Positions 62,573 to 64,000 of a stretch of DNA of 64,000 bases are shown piece after piece. The DNA lies in NCBI RefSeq assembly GCF_006385175.1, contig NZ_VFIY01000010.1, positions 1-64,000 of the forward strand. The letters run 5' to 3'. The notes under the pieces were generated by a model. It was not told the DNA's origin and ran no database searches. It worked only from the letters and a program-made list of their open reading frames with translations. Made by a program: the position numbers and the translations under genes. The number at the start of each line of letters is the position of its first letter. Within the stretch, counting starts at the first letter, position 1. Source of the DNA: Emcibacter nanhaiensis (lineage in GTDB: Bacteria > Pseudomonadota > Alphaproteobacteria > Sphingomonadales > Emcibacteraceae).

Positions 62573-63124
62573 ATGGCACAACAGTATATGGTCAATATGT
62601 CCACAACATGTCCGGCCTGCGGCGCCCGAATGACCAGAAACAGCCAGACCGGCGCGTCTCTGTGCGCCTTCTGCGGCTATGAACATCTGCCCGCCACAGC
62701 ACCCGTTTGCACACCCTCTCCCTACGACAGGAGAAGCGCAGATAAAAGTATATTACAGTTACATCGTTACTGCACCGGAACCAATATTGGGATTGAAAGC
62801 GCCTTTACAAGCCCCGCCGGGGAAAAAAGCTATTCCCCCGAAGACCGGGATCTGGACGGGATTGCCAGCCTTTATGTGCCGCTGTTTGCCGAAGACCTGA
62901 ATGTGTATTTTCGCGAACGCTACCTGAGCCTCAAGCCAGGCGGCATGCTGATGATCCTGTGCCCGGTGAAAAGCCGCCTCAAGGCCCCCGCCCCGCTGCC
63001 CGGCCAGAAACATGTGTTCGGCCGGCGCTCGCTGTTCTACCTGCTGGAGCGGCACGGCTTCAAATTGCACTGGAAGGACCGCTTCCGCCGCGACCCGCTG
63101 TGCCTGGTGGCGAAAAAGATGTGA
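62573..63124 (+). CDS. Zinc-ribbon protein with methyltransferase-like C-terminal part
   Basis: 183 residues. Residues 13-34 hold C-x2-C and C-x2-C (Cys13, Cys16, Cys31, Cys34), a zinc ribbon. After a non-conserved middle, YFRERYLSLKPGGMLMILCPVKSRL and HVFGRRSLFYLLERHGFKLHWKDRF look like the late strands of a class I SAM-dependent methyltransferase. The SAM-binding motif I is not visible, so the enzyme seems incomplete. It may be a regulatory derivative. Function unknown. Transcribed away from olsB. Confidence 0.6.
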   Translation: MAQQYMVNMSTTCPACGARMTRNSQTGASLCAFCGYEHLPATAPVCTPSPYDRRSADKSILQLHRYCTGTNIGIESAFTSPAGEKSYSPEDRDLDGIASLYVPLFAEDLNVYFRERYLSLKPGGMLMILCPVKSRLKAPAPLPGQKHVFGRRSLFYLLERHGFKLHWKDRFRRDPLCLVAKKM

Positions 63125-63126
63125 GG

Positions 63127-64000
63127 TCAGCTTTTGACCCGGAGGTCTTCGGACACGGAGCCCAGCTTGCGCATCCAGAGCAGAAGCACTATCCCGGGTA
63201 AAGCAGCGACAGTTGTAAAAATGAAGAAACTACTCGGACCCAGCCCCTCATATAAATATCCAGAAGGCATAGACAGGAATGAAGACCCGACATTCGAGAA
63301 AGATGAAAGCAGTGCATACTGCGTCGCCGTGTAAGCCAGATTACAGAGCCCCGACATATAAGCGATAAGCAGTGTTCCTCCCACTCCGGTGGAAAAATTC
63401 TCGAAACCAATTGTGAAGGCCAGAAGTGGTACGTTATGTCCTACTTCCGCCAACACAGCAAAACTGAGGTTGGAAACCATCATGATCAGGGTTGCAATGA
63501 AGAGTCCGCGATAAGTTCCTGCAACTTTCATCAGAATACCGCCAGCGAAAACCCCCGCGATTGTTGCAAAGAAGCCAACGGTCTTATTGGCAAACGCGAT
63601 TTCTCCATTAGTAAATGCCAAGTCGGCGATAATCTTGGAGGTCATCGAAGAGGCCATGCCATCACCAACCTTCAAGAGGAGCACGAACAACAATATTAAA
63701 TACCACCCATGTCTGCTCAGGAATTCCTTGAACGGAACAACCACACTGAGATAGAGGTTCTCAGCAAATATTTTCCACACAGAAGGGGACTTTTCTGTGA
63801 TATCCAGCCACTTGGAAATATTCTTTTCTTCTTCATGCACTAGCTCCTCGCCTTTGAGCTCCGGTTCCCCAAGGAAAATTGCAGCTGCTGTCCCGAACAA
63901 CACCAGTGAACTCATGGCATAATAAGCAACATGCCAACTATATTGTTCAGCAAAGTAGAGCGCCCCCAAACCTGCAATCAGGTTCCCAACACGGTAGCCA
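63127..64000 (-). CDS. AmpG-like muropeptide MFS permease (5' end missing)
   Basis: The frame is open through the right edge, so about 291 C-terminal residues are seen and the N-terminus lies outside. The first visible residues GYRVGNLIAGLGALYFAE and later SKIIADLAFTNGEIAFANKTVGF, FENFSTGVGGTLLIAYMSGLCN and PSGYLYEGLGPSSFF match the AmpG family of the major facilitator superfamily. It imports anhydro-muropeptides from the periplasm for cell-wall recycling and can induce beta-lactamase. It begins downstream of the zinc-ribbon gene; convergent, with a 2-bp gap. Confidence 0.85.
   Translation of the reverse strand, partial: GYRVGNLIAGLGALYFAEQYSWHVAYYAMSSLVLFGTAAAIFLGEPELKGEELVHEEEKNISKWLDITEKSPSVWKIFAENLYLSVVVPFKEFLSRHGWYLILLFVLLLKVGDGMASSMTSKIIADLAFTNGEIAFANKTVGFFATIAGVFAGGILMKVAGTYRGLFIATLIMMVSNLSFAVLAEVGHNVPLLAFTIGFENFSTGVGGTLLIAYMSGLCNLAYTATQYALLSSFSNVGSSFLSMPSGYLYEGLGPSSFFIFTTVAALPGIVLLLWMRKLGSVSEDLRVKS

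Noticed and set aside
1-64000. tRNA, rRNA, CRISPR array, insertion sequence or prophage
   Set aside because: No cloverleaf, spaced repeat array, transposase, integrase or phage structural frame was seen on reading both strands; small structured RNAs could have been missed without a covariance search.

Overview
The window looks like chromosomal DNA of an alphaproteobacterium with moderately high GC. The evidence is gene content and order: DUF1192 next to a quinone oxidoreductase, GapR (DUF2312), split proton-translocating transhydrogenase (pntAA-pntAB-pntB), the tsaB-rimI-fur-plsC-miaB-phoH-ybeY-corC-lnt-XRE block, and nifU ... trpS-murJ-glnD-mutS. The genus cannot be fixed from this sequence; a free-living aquatic or marine lineage is only a guess. 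I see no rRNA, tRNA, CRISPR array, insertion sequence or prophage.

Region by region. (1) 1-4550, minus strand: the first ~1516 codons of a very large surface protein with a lipobox-type N-terminus, an Ig/cadherin-like section, four ~100-residue cadherin-like repeats, seven FG-GAP repeats and an RTX-like glycine/aspartate patch. It runs off the left edge. (2) 4777-16575: mostly housekeeping genes: quinone oxidoreductase, a chemoreceptor, a HerA-type ATPase, ribosomal protein L36, a HAD phosphatase, pyruvate kinase, N-formylglutamate amidohydrolase, DUF1244, gapR, a Pmp3-like membrane peptide and a sigma-54 response regulator. (3) 16801-23385: oligoendopeptidase F, the transhydrogenase operon, and a LysR regulator divergent from a secreted TPR protein. 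(4) 23511-27833, minus strand: a membrane histidine kinase without a partner, a HExxH zincin-like protein, and a three-gene overlapping cassette of ECF sigma factor, small one-helix membrane protein and periplasmic metal-sensor-like protein. (5) 27949-33828: 2-oxoacid:ferredoxin oxidoreductase (two subunits), a MATE exporter, ArsC-type reductase, and the iron-storage pair bfd/bfr. (6) 33855-44193, minus strand: pyrD, DUF952, XRE, then the conserved lnt-to-tsaB block. (7) 44238-48340: a lineage-specific set containing a RutE-type nitroreductase, a polysaccharide deacetylase, nifU and two tandem paralogous periplasmic solute-binding-like proteins with no transporter. (8) 48342-58919, minus strand: usp, DUF2333, DUF4136 lipoprotein, trpS, murJ, glnD, mutS. 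(9) 59213-64000: malic enzyme (MaeB), ornithine N-acyltransferase (OlsB), a zinc-ribbon protein with a methyltransferase-like tail, and the 3' part of an AmpG-like permease.

How they work together: much of the window is core metabolism (pyruvate kinase, malic enzyme, transhydrogenase and 2-oxoacid oxidoreductase together set pyruvate, NADPH and low-potential electron supply), RNA and translation quality control (miaB, ybeY, phoH, tsaB, rimI), and envelope building (lnt, murJ, plsC, olsB, ampG).

The least ordinary parts are the sigma/membrane/metal-sensor cassette at 26318-27833, the twin solute-binding-like genes at 46826-48340, the palindromic sites between the response regulator and pepF at 16619-16721, the paired direct repeats in front of gapR, and the giant adhesin. 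No clearly new multi-gene system was found; the first two are the best candidates for uncharacterised signalling.
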